Source of the DNA: Gammaproteobacteria bacterium
GTDB taxonomy: Bacteria > Pseudomonadota > Gammaproteobacteria > Steroidobacterales > Steroidobacteraceae
DNA: 13,500 nucleotides
Direction of reading: 5' to 3'
Assembly (NCBI GenBank): GCA_028293725.1
Contig: JAQGOE010000061.1
Location: 1-13,500 of the forward strand
Part shown: positions 1-8,300 of the stretch, piece after piece
Layout of the letters: every line of letters starts with the position of its first letter
How positions within the stretch are numbered: the first letter of the stretch is position 1
Translations under genes and position numbers: made by a program
The notes under the pieces: generated by a model
The model's database searches: none
Seen by the model: only the letters and a program-made list of their open reading frames with translations
What the model was told of the DNA's origin: nothing

Positions 1-2031
1 GGCCGACGTCGCTACGGCATCGAGCTCCCGCGCCGATTTGTGCCCCGAGTACACGGCCGCCTGAATCGTCCCCGGCGCATAGCAGTCGCCAACACGCATC
101 AAGCTGACGATTCCCGCATCGGCTAACTCCTGCGTCCGGCCCTCCAGCGCCGCGTAAAGGCCATCGACTGGCAACCGCGCCGTCACGGTAACCACCGCCC
201 GCGCCTCGCGCTCAGTCGCCACGCCCGTCAACCCATTGACCAGGAGCACTCTACGGCCATCGAACCCCCGAATATTCGTATAGGGCACGACATTTACTCC
301 CAATCGGGCCAGCCGTTGCGCGATCGGGAGCGCCTCCAGCGTATTGACAGTCCAGGCGGAAGGAATCGCGGCAGGAGTCACGAGCGTAACCGGCAACCCC
401 GCACTGACACACTTCTCCGCCAGCACGCCGCCCATGTAGTAATGGTCGTCGTCGAAAATGACCGTCGGTCCCGGTGGCATCCGGCCTTCCATGATGTCGT
501 CCGGTGTAAATACTCCATCGCCGGCTCCAGCAAAGCCCTCGATCGCACACCCATTCTCCCGACCGATACCATCCCGCCGCCAGCGTGCGCCCGTCGCGAT
601 CACGACATGCCGCGCACCGAACTCGAGAATATTCGACGCATCGAGCGGGCTATCGCGATAGATCTGTACATTCGTCAGCTTGTTGAGCTGGCCCACGCGC
701 CAATCGCGCACGCGCAACCACTCGCGCAACCCAGGTAGTGCCGATTCGCGCGTCACGCGTCCCCCGAGCTCCGTAGTTGCTTCCGCGAGGTGAACCTCAT
801 AGCCACGTCGGGCCGCCGACAACGCCGCCTCCAACCCGGCCGGGCCCGCACCCACCACCAGCACCGTGCCCTCAGACGCTCTGGTCGGGATCCTCTCCGG
901 GTGCCAGCCACGGCGCCACTCCTCGCCCATGGTTGGATTCTGAGTGCAACGCAGGTTACTGCTCGTGTAGTCACTGGACACGCAGATGTTGCAACCGATG
1001 CACTCGCGGATGTCGTCGACCCGCCCTTCCTCGAGCTTCTTCGGCAGGAAGGGGTCGGCGATCGACGGTCGCGCGGCGCCGATAAAATCGAGCACACCGC
1101 GACGAACCTGGCTCACCATCGTATCGGGCGAGGTGAACCGCCCCACGCCCACCACCGGCTTGGATGTCACCGATTTGACGAAGCGTGCGTAGTCCTCCTG
1201 GTAACCCTCCTTGGCGAAGCGCGACGTCTGACTATCGTGGGTCCAGCCGGAGATGTTGACATCCCACAAGTCAGGCAGCTCGGCGAGCATTTCGATCACC
1301 TCGCGCCCTTCGCCCGCGCTGGTAATACCGTCCGGGCCCAGCAACTCGTCGACCCCCAGTCGCACGGCCACGGCACAACGATCCCCAACCGCGTCCTTCG
1401 TATCCTCGATGACCTCGCGCAGGAGTCGGACCCGGTTCTCCAGGGTGCCGCCGTATTCATCGCTACGGTCATTCCTGCGACGCTGCAGAAAATGCATCGC
1501 CAGGCTCAGGTCGTGCGAGGCGTAGACATAAACGATGTCGAACCCGGCACGTTTTGAGCGCAGTACTGCGTCGCGGTGCCACTGCCGGAAATCACGGATG
1601 TCCCGCTTGTTCATCGCCCTGGCCTGCACGGGAGCATAGGGAATGACCGGTCTGTGCGAAGGCGCGAGCGGAATCTCGCGCGTCCCGTAGTTTGCGCAGG
1701 AAGCACCCTGATGAACGAGCTCGATCGCGGCCAGCGCGCCATGTTCATGCACCGCATCGGCCATCATCGCGAGGGCGGGAATGTCATCATCCGACCACAA
1801 TCGACCCTCGTGGGAAGGCTCACAGTCACTCGTGGGGTGAATCTCCACTTCCTCGGTGGAAACAACAGCCCATCCGCCCTCCGCCTTTACCCCGCGCAGC
1901 GCCGCTAGCGCGCGCGGCTGCGTCCATCCCATGCCGTTGCAATGTGGCACCTGGTAGAAGCGATTCCTCGCGACGACCGGCCCGATGCGAACCGGCTCGA
2001 AGAGCACGTCATAGCGCGGATCGCGCGTCAC
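1..2031 (-). CDS. Trimethylamine/dimethylamine/histamine dehydrogenase-family flavin-4Fe-4S amine dehydrogenase, 3' end cut by window
   Basis: The frame is open from a GTG at 2031 to the window edge, giving 677 codons; family members are about 690-730 aa, so little is missing. The N-terminal half is an Old Yellow Enzyme-type barrel that aligns almost without gaps to Methylophilus trimethylamine dehydrogenase (TMADH). Cys31 in VPHC matches the Cys that carries 6-S-cysteinyl FMN. Tyr170, His173 and Asp266 match the catalytic Tyr169/His172/Asp267. Cys344, 347, 350 and 362 (CIGCNIC...CTQN) bind the 4Fe-4S cluster. A nucleotide-binding fold begins at GAGPAG (394-399). Family enzymes oxidise amines to aldehyde plus amine or ammonia and pass electrons to ETF. 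In the substrate bowl Trp264 is kept (Trp263), but Tyr60 is Glu61 and Trp355 is Asp354, so trimethylamine is an unlikely substrate. The GTG overlaps the aminotransferase stop as GTGA, which implies translational coupling. The alternative 2,4-dienoyl-CoA reductase label fits less well because of the covalent-flavin Cys. Confidence 0.9.
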   Translation of the reverse strand, partial: MTRDPRYDVLFEPVRIGPVVARNRFYQVPHCNGMGWTQPRALAALRGVKAEGGWAVVSTEEVEIHPTSDCEPSHEGRLWSDDDIPALAMMADAVHEHGALAAIELVHQGASCANYGTREIPLAPSHRPVIPYAPVQARAMNKRDIRDFRQWHRDAVLRSKRAGFDIVYVYASHDLSLAMHFLQRRRNDRSDEYGGTLENRVRLLREVIEDTKDAVGDRCAVAVRLGVDELLGPDGITSAGEGREVIEMLAELPDLWDVNISGWTHDSQTSRFAKEGYQEDYARFVKSVTSKPVVGVGRFTSPDTMVSQVRRGVLDFIGAARPSIADPFLPKKLEEGRVDDIRECIGCNICVSSDYTSSNLRCTQNPTMGEEWRRGWHPERIPTRASEGTVLVVGAGPAGLEAALSAARRGYEVHLAEATTELGGRVTRESALPGLREWLRVRDWRVGQLNKLTNVQIYRDSPLDASNILEFGARHVVIATGARWRRDGIGRENGCAIEGFAGAGDGVFTPDDIMEGRMPPGPTVIFDDDHYYMGGVLAEKCVSAGLPVTLVTPAAIPSAWTVNTLEALPIAQRLARLGVNVVPYTNIRGFDGRRVLLVNGLTGVATEREARAVVTVTARLPVDGLYAALEGRTQELADAGIVSLMRVGDCYAPGTIQAAVYSGHKSARELDAVATSA

Positions 2032-3362
2032 GTAGTGTCAGCCGTGGCCGCATCAACAGCCTCGCCAAGTCGCTCAACAATCACATCGACCTCCGCATCC
2101 GTCACAATGTAAGGCGGCGCCAGCAACACATGATCACCCCGCCGCCCGTCAACCGTCCCCGAGCCAGGGTAGACCAACAGCCCCCGCTCGAATGCTTCTG
2201 CCTTGATCCGCGCGCTCACCCGCAACGCGGGATCGAACGGCATCTTTGTCTCACGATCCGCGACGAGCTCAATGGCCATCAGCAGCCCCCGCCCACGCAC
2301 ATCACCAACATAACGATGTCGCCCGAAACGCTCGATCAGGCGCTCTCGTAGACGCGCCCCGGCCGCGCCCACGCGATCCAACAGTCCCTCGTCGCGTATG
2401 ACGTCCTGAACCGCCAGCGCCGCCGCACAGGCGACCGCATGAGCGCTGTAGGTATGGCCATTCACGAACGCGCCCGTACCCGTAACAAACGCCTCATAGA
2501 TTTTATCGGAGCACAGAACCGCTCCGATCGGCTGATAGCCGCCAGCCAACCCTTTGGCAAGGGTCACGATGTCCGGGACAACTCCTTCCTGCTCGCAGGC
2601 GAGAAACGCTCCCGTGCGTCCAGCACCGCACATCACTTCATCCAGGATGAGCAACACGTCATGCCGATCGCAGATCTCCCGGATGCGACGCAGATAGCCG
2701 GGCGCCGGCGGTACGGCCCCCGTCGTGGCGCCCACGACCGTCTCCGCAATGAAGGCCATGACAGTCTCCGACCCAGCCCTCAGGATCTCTGCTTCCAGGG
2801 CGGCGGCAGCCTCCCGACCGTAGTCCTCCGCCGTCTGCCCAATGCGCGCGTAGCGATATTCGAAACAGGGCTCGATTCGAGAGGCTTCGAAGAGAAAAGG
2901 CTCGTAAGGTGCGCGCCGTCCCAGGTTACCGCTCACCGCAAGCGCGCCGAGGGTGTTGCCGTGATAACTCTGTCGGCGGGAAATCACGCGCGTGCGTCCA
3001 GGCGCCCCTCGCTCGATCTGATACTGACGCGCCATCTTCATCGCTGTTTCGACGGCCGCGGAGCCGTTATCGACGAAATACACACGGCTCAGCCCCGCCG
3101 GAGCCGCGGCGGCCAGACGATCGGCCAGCGCCTCGGCCGGCTCGTTCGTAAAGAAACTGGTGTGAGCGTAGGCGATCGTGTCAGCCTGGCGAGCAATGGC
3201 TCGGGCGACCACCGGATGCCCATGACCGAGACAGGACACGGCCGCTCCGCCGCAAGCATCAATGAATCGCCGGCCATCCGCTGCAATGAGCTCAATGCCA
3301 CGACCACCCACCACAGTGGGCAACCCGGAGCGCGTCGACCGGTGGAAGACGTGTTCACTCAT
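2028..3362 (-). CDS. Class III PLP-dependent aminotransferase
   Basis: This 444-aa protein has the full class III (ornithine/omega-aminotransferase) fold. The phosphate-binding region NGSAAVETAMKMAR is at 99-112 and the PLP-stacking YHG at 133-135. LILDEVMCGAGRTG holds Asp241, which contacts the pyridine nitrogen. Lys270 in TLAKGLAGGY forms the Schiff base. Length is normal for the family. The ATG at 3360-3362 has a good Shine-Dalgarno (CAGGAG, 3372-3377, 9 nt away) inside the end of the regulator gene. The stop overlaps the amine dehydrogenase start by 4 bp. The enzyme is cytoplasmic and transfers an amino group between an amine or amino acid and an oxo acid. The neighbouring amine dehydrogenase suggests an amine, diamine or omega-amino acid substrate, but nothing visible fixes it. 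Databases would probably label it 'aspartate aminotransferase family', which names the fold and not the substrate. Confidence 0.93.
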   Translation of the reverse strand: MSEHVFHRSTRSGLPTVVGGRGIELIAADGRRFIDACGGAAVSCLGHGHPVVARAIARQADTIAYAHTSFFTNEPAEALADRLAAAAPAGLSRVYFVDNGSAAVETAMKMARQYQIERGAPGRTRVISRRQSYHGNTLGALAVSGNLGRRAPYEPFLFEASRIEPCFEYRYARIGQTAEDYGREAAAALEAEILRAGSETVMAFIAETVVGATTGAVPPAPGYLRRIREICDRHDVLLILDEVMCGAGRTGAFLACEQEGVVPDIVTLAKGLAGGYQPIGAVLCSDKIYEAFVTGTGAFVNGHTYSAHAVACAAALAVQDVIRDEGLLDRVGAAGARLRERLIERFGRHRYVGDVRGRGLLMAIELVADRETKMPFDPALRVSARIKAEAFERGLLVYPGSGTVDGRRGDHVLLAPPYIVTDAEVDVIVERLGEAVDAATADTT

Positions 3363-3368
3363 GCGTGA

Positions 3369-4232
3369 CTACTCCTGAGCATCATAAGACCCGGAAGAGT
3401 AGAGGCCCTTCTCCACCGCCCTGACACGACTAACCGCCCCATCGCCCGCATGGGCAAGCATTGCCGCGGCAACACTCTCCACGAGAGCCACCGCCGACGT
3501 AATCGACGGAAAGAACGAGGGGCTCTCCGCCCCAAACAGCAGAATCGACTTCGCATACTGCGACAGCGGGGTAACCCGACTGTCGGCAACCGACACCAGG
3601 GACGCGCCCGAGCGCGCCACCGCGTCCGCGACGAGCCGGATATCTCGGGCATACGGCACGAAGTTGATCGACAGCACAGCATCATCAGAACGGATATCCG
3701 CCAGGTCCGCGACGAGGGACGCGCCTTCCGAGCCCAATAACATCACGTTGGAACGGAACAGACGGCAGATGTAGGTGAAAGCCAGTCCCGGCGCGCGGCA
3801 GCTCATGAACGCGGCAACGAAAATGCGGGGCGCCCGACTGAGGATCTTCGCCGCAGCATCGATGGCGTCGGGGGTGTTGGCGCTGGTCGCGTGCTGAAGG
3901 GCGGCCGCCTGCGCACGCATCACTTCATCCACCAGGTGAGGCACCCCCTGGCGTTTACTCAGCGCGTCGGCCTTCTCAGCATAGTGGGGTGATGAGGAGC
4001 GGAAATATTCAACGTAGACGTCCCGGAAGCGAGACCAGTCCTCGTGACCGAGCACGCGCGCAAGCCGCAGCAGGGTCGCCGGCGCCACGCCCACCCGACT
4101 CGCGATCTCGCGCATGGACGAGATCACCATTGCGTCGGGGTGGTCCACGATAAAGCGCGCGCCGAGGGCCAGCTGCGGAGTCATTTCCGGCAGTCGCTCG
4201 ATGATCCGCTCGGATAGCGCTCGCACCGTCAT
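3369..4232 (-). CDS. MurR/RpiR family transcriptional regulator (HTH plus SIS domain)
   Basis: The protein has 287 aa from the ATG at 4232; an in-frame TTG at 4241 would add three residues. The N-terminal HTH_6 region (about residues 1-75) contains the family pattern SSMREIASRVGVAPATLLRL followed by ARVLGHEDWSRFRD. A sugar isomerase (SIS) fold spans about 125-260, with RIFVAAFMSCRAPG, a central segment around DAVLSINFVPYARD, and GASLVSVADS. SIS domains of this family bind phosphosugars or other small acidic ligands. Members next to amine and amino acid catabolic genes are common, so this one probably senses a pathway intermediate. It is first in the operon, 6 bp before the aminotransferase. 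The inverted repeat over its own promoter (4240-4278) suggests autoregulation and control of the whole operon. The family is firm; ligand and sign of control are unknown. Confidence 0.88.
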   Translation of the reverse strand: MTVRALSERIIERLPEMTPQLALGARFIVDHPDAMVISSMREIASRVGVAPATLLRLARVLGHEDWSRFRDVYVEYFRSSSPHYAEKADALSKRQGVPHLVDEVMRAQAAALQHATSANTPDAIDAAAKILSRAPRIFVAAFMSCRAPGLAFTYICRLFRSNVMLLGSEGASLVADLADIRSDDAVLSINFVPYARDIRLVADAVARSGASLVSVADSRVTPLSQYAKSILLFGAESPSFFPSITSAVALVESVAAAMLAHAGDGAVSRVRAVEKGLYSSGSYDAQE

Positions 4233-4239
4233 ACGCCGC

Positions 4240-4278
4240 AATATTCCATATGATCCTTTTCTTCGTCAATGGAACATT
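4240..4278. promoter_or_regulatory. Inverted repeat, candidate RpiR operator
   Basis: AATATTCCAT (4240-4249) and ATGGAACATT (4269-4278) are inverted copies matching at 9 of 10 positions, with arm centres about 29 bp apart. They lie immediately upstream of the regulator and overlap the candidate -10 and -35 elements read on the minus strand. Placement and symmetry suit a dimeric or tetrameric repressor. Binding by the adjacent RpiR protein is inference. Confidence 0.45.
4241..4269 (-). promoter_or_regulatory. Candidate sigma70-type promoter of the regulator-aminotransferase-dehydrogenase operon
   Basis: Read on the minus strand, TTGACG (complement of 4264-4269) is followed after 17 bp by GAATAT (complement of 4241-4246). 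The -35 is good (5 of 6) and the -10 weak (3 of 6). Transcription would then begin at or next to the ATG at 4232, giving a leaderless or nearly leaderless message. A weaker alternative uses CATATG (4247-4252) as the -10. No experimental start site can be seen. Confidence 0.3.
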
Positions 4279-4349
4279 TGTTTTTTCCGACTCCGCAAGT
4301 AGGCAGATCTCTCTATCTTTCTTACCGGCGCGCAGCGCAGCTAAATGTA

Positions 4350-4368
4350 GCGGGTCGCTTCGACCCGC
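4350..4368. terminator. Perfect 8-bp hairpin after msrB, possible terminator
   Basis: GCGGGTCG (4350-4357) and CGACCCGC (4361-4368) form an 8-bp perfect stem with a 3-nt loop. A small GGGC/GCCC stem (4377-4387) touches the msrB stop codon. On the minus strand the hairpin lies about 19 nt after msrB, but only a weak T-rich stretch follows, so it is not a textbook rho-independent terminator. It may instead be an mRNA-stabilising or dispersed repeat hairpin. Confidence 0.4.
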
Positions 4369-4386
4369 AGGAAAGTGGGCGAAGCC

Positions 4387-4851
4387 CTAGTCAATAGTCC
4401 CTTCCGGCGCTCCGCGCCCCAGCACATCCGGCAACGGCTGCCCCGCATCCGTGAAAGACAACGACACCGAATTCAAGCAGTGCCGCTCGCCCGTCGGCGG
4501 CGGCCCATCGGGAAAGATGTGCCCGAGGTGACTTCCACAGCGCGCGCACACTTCTTCTACCCGCACCATGCCGTAACTCGCGTCGCGCAGCCGCTTGATG
4601 TGCGTTTCCGCGTAGGGGCGGAAGAAACTCGGCCAGCCGGTACCCGAGTCAAACTTCGCGCTGGAGCGGAATAGCGGCAGCCCGCAGAAGCGGCAGGTGT
4701 AAGTGCCGTCCTTCTTGTTATCGAGAAAGACTCCACAGAACGCAGCTTCGGTCCCGTGCTCGAGCAGCACACGACGCTCGCTTCCGTCGAGTCCGGCGGT
4801 GATCTCACGTCGTTGCGCTTCGGTGGGCGGGGTCAGGTCAAAAGTGCTCAT
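4387..4851 (-). CDS. msrB: Peptide-methionine (R)-S-oxide reductase MsrB
   Basis: The protein has 154 aa from the ATG at 4849-4851, which has an AGGA 6 nt upstream. A longer in-frame extension to 5019 has no family similarity and is rejected. MsrB reduces the R epimer of methionine sulfoxide in proteins, with thioredoxin as usual reductant. Structural zinc ligands are two CxxC pairs, Cys53/Cys56 (TCRFCG) and Cys102/Cys105 (CARCG). GTGWPSF is at 70-76. The catalytic Cys125 lies in RHCLNSVSL, the classic RxCxN motif. No signal peptide is seen, so it should be cytoplasmic. It appears to be a single-gene unit, transcribed divergently from the secreted peptidase. A link to the peptidase or to the amine operon is not evident beyond position. 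Confidence 0.96.
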   Translation of the reverse strand: MSTFDLTPPTEAQRREITAGLDGSERRVLLEHGTEAAFCGVFLDNKKDGTYTCRFCGLPLFRSSAKFDSGTGWPSFFRPYAETHIKRLRDASYGMVRVEEVCARCGSHLGHIFPDGPPPTGERHCLNSVSLSFTDAGQPLPDVLGRGAPEGTID

Positions 4852-5146
4852 GACAGGTCCTACCTGGAGTGAAAAAGATTGACTTTCGTTGAGCGTCGAT
4901 TGTTGGGGCCTATTACACGCATTGCAATCCACTTGACATATCGCACGCAAGGGTACGCCGCTGTCATCGAGCCCGCGACCCGATTTGCAGCGGCCAGCTT
5001 TCATCTGTGAAAGCTCCAAAGCTTGGCCGTGCCTGACGCAAAAACGGGACTGGTATTCCTAACACGCCGGCTCGATGCGCGGCGCGCCCGTGTCGCGTCG
5101 GAACGAGTCCGACCTCTGTCACCAAAATTTTAGTTGTCGCAAATTG

Positions 5147-5176
5147 TTGACTTAAGATTTGTCGGAGGCGTACGTT
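5147..5176 (+). promoter_or_regulatory. Candidate promoter of the secreted peptidase gene
   Basis: TTGACT (5147-5152) resembles a -35 box. After 18 bp, TACGTT (5171-5176) is a poor -10. The pair sits in the AT-rich part of the intergenic region and would give a leader of about 130 nt. The weak -10 suggests activator help or a different sigma factor. TTGTCG occurs on both sides of the -35 (5134-5139 and 5159-5164). This is a guess from pattern only. Confidence 0.25.
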
Positions 5177-5181
5177 TAGGC

Positions 5182-5249
5182 GCGACCACGGAGTGGGTCG
5201 CCCGATCGTCGACAGCAGGTGCGCGCAGCTGCGCTCCCGGTGCCTGTCG
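5182..5249 (+). promoter_or_regulatory. Two potential stem-loops in the 5' leader of the peptidase mRNA
   Basis: GCGACC (5182-5187) pairs with GGTCGC (5196-5201), extendable by CAC/GTG with one bulged G. CGACAG (5210-5215) pairs with CTGTCG (5244-5249), enclosing the 12-bp palindrome GCGCAGCTGCGC (5223-5234). The second structure ends about 50 nt before the Shine-Dalgarno GGAAGG (5302-5307). They could affect message stability or translation. In GC-rich DNA some pairing is expected by chance, so no regulatory role is claimed. Confidence 0.3.
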
Positions 5250-5311
5250 TTGGCGATGAGGGTCAAGGGGATTGGAGCGCAAGAATAAATTCGAACCTAA
5301 GGGAAGGATTC

Positions 5312-8300
5312 ATGAAACCCACGATCTATCTTGGGCGCGGCACTGCCGTTGCCGCCGTACTTCTCTCGAGTGGAGCCTTTGCCGGCGCGATGTCGCAGGC
5401 GGACGTCCAGAAACTGGGATCGGGTACCAGCCATCCCTACATTGTCATCATGAAGAACCAACTCTCGGGGGCGGATGCGATCAACGACCAGGCGCCCGTG
5501 ATGGGCGAACTCAACCAGATCGCCGCCAAGCGTGTAAAGCAATTCCGGACGGTCAACTCGCTGGCCGCCACGGTCACCGAAGCCGAGGCCGAGCACTTGA
5601 AGACAAACCCCGGGGTTGCCCTCGTGGTGCCCGACGTGGTGATCCATCGCGCCCGGAAAAAAACCGGCACCTCGCCGGCGAACGGCTCATCGCTCACTGC
5701 GCACGTCATTCCCGGCGCCTGCGGACCCAACGGCAAAGTGCTCCTCGAGCCGGAAGCGCTGCAGACCACGAACACCAACTCCGACGATCCGCATGCAAAA
5801 ACCGCTCGCTCGCTGGGTATCACCGGCGCCGGCGTCAAGGTGGCCTGGATCGCGGACGGCATCGACCCCAACAACATCAACTTCATCCGCAAGAACGGCA
5901 AGTCGGCCTTCATCGATTACCAGGACTTCTCGGGTGACGGACCGGGCCAGCTCACGAACGGCGACGAGGCGTTTCTAGACGCCAACTCCATCGCCGGCCA
6001 GGGCCTGGTGAGCTATAACGTCGCGAATTTCAGCGCGCAACCCGATCCGAGCGCCTGTAACGTCCGCATCGAGGGCATGGCGCCCGGTGCATCGCTCGTC
6101 GGTCTGAACGTGTTCGGCACCTTCGAGGACACGACCGAGTCGAATTTCCTAGAGGCGATCGACTACGCGGTCACCGTAGACCATGTGGACGTGCTGAACG
6201 AATCCTTCGGCTCGAACCCCTTCCCCGACGTCACCGCGCTCGACGCGACGAAGCTGTTCAACGAGGCGGCTGTCAGGGCGGGTGTGACGGTTACGGTGTC
6301 CAGCGGCGACGCTGGTTTCACCAATACAATCGGTTCGCCAGCCACCGATCCGAATGTCATTGCCGTTGGCGGCTCCACCGCTTTCCGCTTCTATGCTCAG
6401 ACCAACTACGCCGCCGCGCGCTACTTCGCGACGACGGGATGGCTGAACGACAACATCAGCTCCCTGAGCTCCAGCGGCTACACCGAGACCGGTAGAACCA
6501 TCGATCTGGTTGCACCCGGTGACCTCGGATTCTCCGCCTGCGAAGCCAGTGCGACCTACGCGGGCTGCACGAACTTCACGGGTGCGCCTTCCAACGTCGA
6601 GGAAGCCGGCGGAACCAGCCAGTCGGCGCCCTTGACCGCCGGTGCCGCGGCACTGGTCATCGAGGCCTATCGCAAGTCCCACCACGGCGCCTCGCCCACC
6701 CCGGCGCTGGTAAAGCGGATTCTCGCCAGCACGGCGACCGATCTCGGAGTTCCCGCGATTGAGCAGGGCTCCGGCCTGGTCAACACCTACAAAGCGGTCC
6801 TGCTGGCCGAATCCATCGGCAAGGATCGCGACGACGCAGTGGGCCAGTCGCTGCTGCTATCGCAGACCCAACTCACCGCCATCGGCGCAGCGGGCAGCAC
6901 GCAGAGCTGGCCGGTTACGGTGACGAATACCGGCGCATTGCCGCAGGTTCTCGCGGTCAGCGGCCGGACCTTCGGGAATGCGGAGCATGTGCAGAGCGGT
7001 ACCATCACCCTGACGGACGGCACCAGCCGGCAGTTTGCGAACTACCAGGGCATCCAGAACAACTACGGCAGCTTCACCTTCAAAGTCCCCTTCGGCCAGG
7101 ATCGACTGAGCGCCTCGATTGCCTACCCCGCCCCCGCGGGCGCCGGCAACAATGCGCGCGTGCGGCTCATCCTCATCGATCCGGCAGGTCGCTTCGCGGC
7201 CCATTCGCTGCCGCAAGGCGTGGGCAACTTCGGCAATGTCGACATCCGCCAGCCACTGGGCGGAACCTGGACCGGTGTCATCTTTGGTGACGTCGCCTCG
7301 GCTGGCGGCACCAACGGTGCCATCCCCTGGGAGGTGTCGACGCAGAAGTTTGTTCCGTTTGCCTTCGTCTACCCGCAGGTGCTGTTCCTCCGACCGGGCC
7401 AGAGCGAGACCGTGCATGTGAGTGCCACGACGCCCACGACGCCCGGCGACTCGTCCGGCTCGATCGTTCTGACCTCAACCGGCGGTGGAATCGATCCCTT
7501 CATCGGCTTCGAGAGCAACTCCATTCCGGTGGTGTTGCGCAGCCTGGTGGACGTCGCGCACGGCGGCAGATTCTCCGGCACCCTCACGGGTGGCAACGGT
7601 CGACCCAACGGACAGGGCCAGATCAACTACTACGAGTTCAAAGTACCGCCGGGCCAGACCAGCATCATGGCCAACGTGTCACTGACGAACGACCCCGCCG
7701 ATCCGGTCGGCGCCTATCTCATCGGTCCCGATGGCGCGGCACTGGGGTTCGGACAAAACAGCCTGGGCAACACCGCTCTCAAGTCGTTGACCGCCTATAC
7801 GCTCAACCCGGTCCCGGGCACCTGGACCCTGATCGTGGACTTTGCCGAGCCGGTGGTGGGTAACGAGATCTCCCAGCCCTTCAGCGGCAACATCAAATTC
7901 AACAATGTGAGTGTGACCGCTTCCGGCCTGCCGAACAGCAAGAGCACGACGCTGGCGGCGGGTACTCCAGTGACGGTACCGGTGACGATCACCAACACGG
8001 GTGCCGCGCCTGAGGCGTACTTCGTCGACGCACGGTTGAATTCCACTACCAGCATCTCCCTGCAAAACATCGATCCGCCTGATAGCAGCGCCGGCTACGC
8101 GCTGCCTCTGACAGGGGGACCGCCAGAGTGGATCGTCCCGACCCAGACCTCGAGCGTCAAAGCGGCAGCGAGCGCCACTCTGCCGATCGTGTTCGACTTC
8201 GGGCCGAACCAGGGTGACCCGGATATCTTCGGACCCGCGGGTGCCAACAACACCGCGGCGGGCCACTACAACCCGACAAACGGCGCGGTACAGAATGGCG

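Larger units (their letters stand above)
4852..5311. other. Divergent intergenic region between msrB and the secreted peptidase
   Basis: These 460 bp hold the upstream regions of two divergent genes. I see no convincing coding frame: open frames here lack a start with a ribosome site and show no recognisable family. The central part, about 5120-5160, is clearly AT-richer than the surroundings and holds a candidate plus-strand promoter. From about 5180 to 5250 the peptidase leader can form two stem-loops (separate entry). No tRNA or known riboswitch pattern was recognised. Confidence 0.6.

Noticed and set aside
790..1557. Long plus-strand open frame (255 codons)
   Set aside because: It lies antisense to the amine dehydrogenase, whose minus-strand frame has clear family motifs throughout; the plus-strand translation is Arg/His-rich and unlike any family.
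2439..3368. Plus-strand open frame of 309 codons
   Set aside because: It is antisense to the class III aminotransferase, which carries all expected PLP motifs. The open frame is a by-product of high GC content.
4852..5019. N-terminal extension of msrB
   Set aside because: The added 56 residues have no MsrB similarity, and the internal ATG at 4851 has a well-placed AGGA.
5219..5311. Upstream in-frame start of the peptidase
   Set aside because: It would place 31 residues before a typical Sec signal peptide, and it overlaps the predicted leader stem-loops. The ATG at 5312 has GGAAGG upstream.
5824..5870. Reading the Asp in IADGID as the normal subtilase catalytic Asp
   Set aside because: In subtilases the Asp directly follows the Ile (IDTG); here that position is Ala and the Asp is one residue later. 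With no HGTH and with the ExxxD and SSGD motifs present, a sedolisin-type site explains the pattern better.
5272..5937. Plus-strand open frame overlapping the peptidase N-terminus
   Set aside because: It is an out-of-frame shadow of the peptidase; its Arg-rich translation has no recognisable domain.
6149..6685. Minus-strand open frame within the peptidase gene
   Set aside because: It is antisense to the catalytic domain, with no ribosome site or family similarity.
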